Positions 61,142 through 63,172 of a stretch of 63,172 nt of DNA are shown here, in pieces. Where the stretch lies: positions 1 through 63,172 of the forward strand of contig PDHQ01000201.1 in NCBI GenBank assembly GCA_003339415.1, written 5' to 3'. The DNA comes from Ophiocordyceps camponoti-saundersi (nom. inval.) (lineage: Eukaryota > Ascomycota > Sordariomycetes > Hypocreales > Ophiocordycipitaceae). The notes under the pieces are model-generated. The model was not told the origin of the DNA and made no database searches. It saw only the letters and a list, made by a program, of their open reading frames with translations. Every line of letters starts with the position of its first letter. The first letter of the stretch is position 1. The position numbers were made by a program, and so were the translations under genes.

Positions 61142-63002
61142 TAACTTTTATATCTTTTATAAACTTCGCGCTTATAGCGATATAAATATAAACTTTTTAT
61201 TCTTATATTATAAGCGGACTCCGCTCCCTCCGTTACTTTATAGCAATAGCTAGCTATACTTAGAGTAACTTTAAAGCGGAGAGTAACGTTTTATAAGTTA
61301 ATTATAACTACGAAAATTTTTTACTTAAATTATAATTTTACTTTAAATTATAATAATCTTAAACTTAAAAGTTTATTATATTTATTACCTTATTAAAAGC
61401 TAAGGTAAATATTAGTAAAATTATTTTAAAAAACGCTTTTATTTTTATATAAATAATTATTAAATAAATAGCGGAGTTTAAAAAAGTTAAGGGAGGCGCC
61501 CCCCTTACTTTAACTTTATTAGTTAATAATATCTTTATAGCTATTATAGCTATAATTTCCTCTTATTTTAATAGCTTTAAGGGGAGCGGAATTCTTTTAA
61601 TATAAGCTATAATTATAGCTAGAGTACTAAAGAAAACTATTAAAAAGTAAGTTTTTAGGTAATATAAGTAATAGCTTATAATTTACTTTAGCTTTATCGC
61701 TATTCCGCTTTAAATTTAAAGCCTGAAAGTAATTATAATAAGTATTAATTATAAACTTTATAAATAAGGCTAACTTTTTATAATAAAGAAACTACTTAGT
61801 AATAATATTATAATAATATTTTAAGATATTACTTATAAGCTTTAGTTTAATTTAAGGTAGCTTTATATTATTTTTAGAAAAAAGGCATGCTTAATTAGCG
61901 GAGGTTATATTTTAATTATAAAAAAAGTGCTAGCGCGGGCTTTATAATAAAGTATAAAGGAAGCTTTTTAGAAAAAAATTAAGTTATTAAAGAAAGTTTT
62001 AATAATATAATTATATATAAAAAGATATTATTTTAAGACTTAGTAAAGTTTTTTAATAATTATTATTAATAGCGTAATAAATATAAATAAAATTTATAAT
62101 AAAAGTATAATAATATAAGCGGAGATTTTTAATATTAAAATACTTTAAAAGTCTAATTTTAATAATACTTTAAATATTTTTAACTTAAATATATTACTAA
62201 ATGTTATATAATAAAGCTATAATATAATAAGTATTTTACCGCTTAATATATAAAAAGTAAGTTTACTTACTTTATAGCTTATAGAAAAAAATTATATTAT
62301 TATCCTTTTTATTAAAAGTTTTACTTTAAATAAAGTTTATTTTACCTTAAAATAAGAGCGGTATAAAATTAAATAAAAAATATATATATTACTTAACCTT
62401 AGAAGTTTATAAACTAAAACTCTATATATACCGCCCCTCCTCCCTTTTTAGCGTTAACTAGAAATTAATAATAGCTAGGGCGGAAACGCTAAAAAGCGAA
62501 TATAATAATACCCCCTTCTCTAACTTTAACTCTATACTTATTTATAACTTTACTATAATAATCTAGCTATCTTTTAAAATTAGCTATTATAAGGTTTATT
62601 ATAAGATAATAAAACCTTTATATATTCCTAAGCTATATTAATAAAGCTTTAATTAATTAGATTATTAAAGCTACTTTAATTAAATATAGGGATTTAGTTT
62701 ATAGTAATAATAATAGCTAGGAGAATAAGTAAGCTATATAAACTTTATATTAAACTTAGTTTACGCGTACTCTTATTATAGTAAAGTCCGCTTTAGGGGA
62801 AATATTAGCTTTTAAATTACTAATTAATACCTAACTTATTAAATATATAAAATATTAAGTATAGGCGGGGTTTAACTTAAAGCTAAGGTAACGCTTAATA
62901 AGAGGGTTTTACTTTAAGTTCTCTAGTTTTTTTACTTTTTAGAATATATATAAGATAGTTTTAAGCTATATAAGGTATATTAGTATATAAATATTATTAT
63001 TA
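61142..63002 (+). mobile_element. Be: full-length family B LINE in family C copy 4
   Basis: 1861 bp with the family 5' start taacttttatatc, an ORF1 relic (about 61379-62930) with zinc knuckles at about 62150-62280, and a short tail ttattattata. It is bounded by a 15-bp duplication. It lies between the Lys-rich part of C4 and the (TTA)n tract that belongs to C4. Confidence 0.92.
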
Positions 63003-63017
63003 TAATAATATAGTTTT
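63003..63017. repeat. Target-site duplication, right, of Be
   Basis: taataatatagtttt, directly after the Be tail; C4 sequence resumes after it. Confidence 0.88.
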
Positions 63018-63045
63018 ATATAGCTTAATAATTACTAGCTTAGTA

Positions 63046-63172
<127 letters not shown>

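Overview
The window reads as a gene-free, AT-rich block of a filamentous ascomycete (Pezizomycotina) genome, made of transposable elements destroyed by repeat-induced point mutation (RIP). CpA and its complement TpG are almost absent on both strands, while CpG, CpC and CpT remain. Copies of one repeat differ mainly by C/T and G/A. CAA, CAG and TGG have become TAA/TAG and ATG has become ATA, so no long open reading frame is left. I found no host gene, tRNA, rRNA or CRISPR. Because TGA also disappears, every frame looks open once TAA/TAG are read as former Gln/Trp codons; I therefore rely on family motifs, not on openness. Most recognised elements (Ty3/gypsy chromovirus, second Ty3/gypsy, Ty1/copia, Tad1-like LINE ORF1) are typical of ascomycete heterochromatin, possibly pericentromeric.

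Layout. 1-250 is an 8-bp satellite. 599-7553 is chromovirus A1 with two LTRs, interrupted by a 5'-truncated LINE copy. 7554-14656 holds degraded repeats (families F and G) and an unassigned relic. 14678-18478 is a LINE copy with a second copy nested near its 5' end. 18500-22440 holds families F and C. 22440-23760 is a GC-richer island with a plausible minus-strand coding relic. 24520-30434 is chromovirus A2. 31535-33530 holds G and C again, followed by an 18-bp satellite. 35190-46260 is a second gypsy element (J) broken by LINE copies nested up to two deep. One of these copies carries a hAT-type MITE that has kept CA/TG. 47235-52060 is a copia polyprotein relic readable in one frame through all its domains. 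53930-54900 is another ORF1 relic. 55400-63172 is an unclassified region plus family C on the minus strand, split by two further LINE copies and ending in (TTA)n.

The most striking component is family B. These are about 1.86-kb non-LTR units with a constant 5' end, a short (TTA)n 3' tail and variable target-site duplications (11 to 23 bp). They encode only an ORF1/Gag-like protein with CCHC zinc knuckles and contain no reverse transcriptase. Ten copies are present, eight of them full length. That points to a propagating ORF1-only non-autonomous LINE rather than random truncations. The nesting gives a relative chronology: chromovirus and gypsy J first, then B copies, then B within B, and finally the MITE. 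All family assignments come from reading motifs by eye; no database search was possible.
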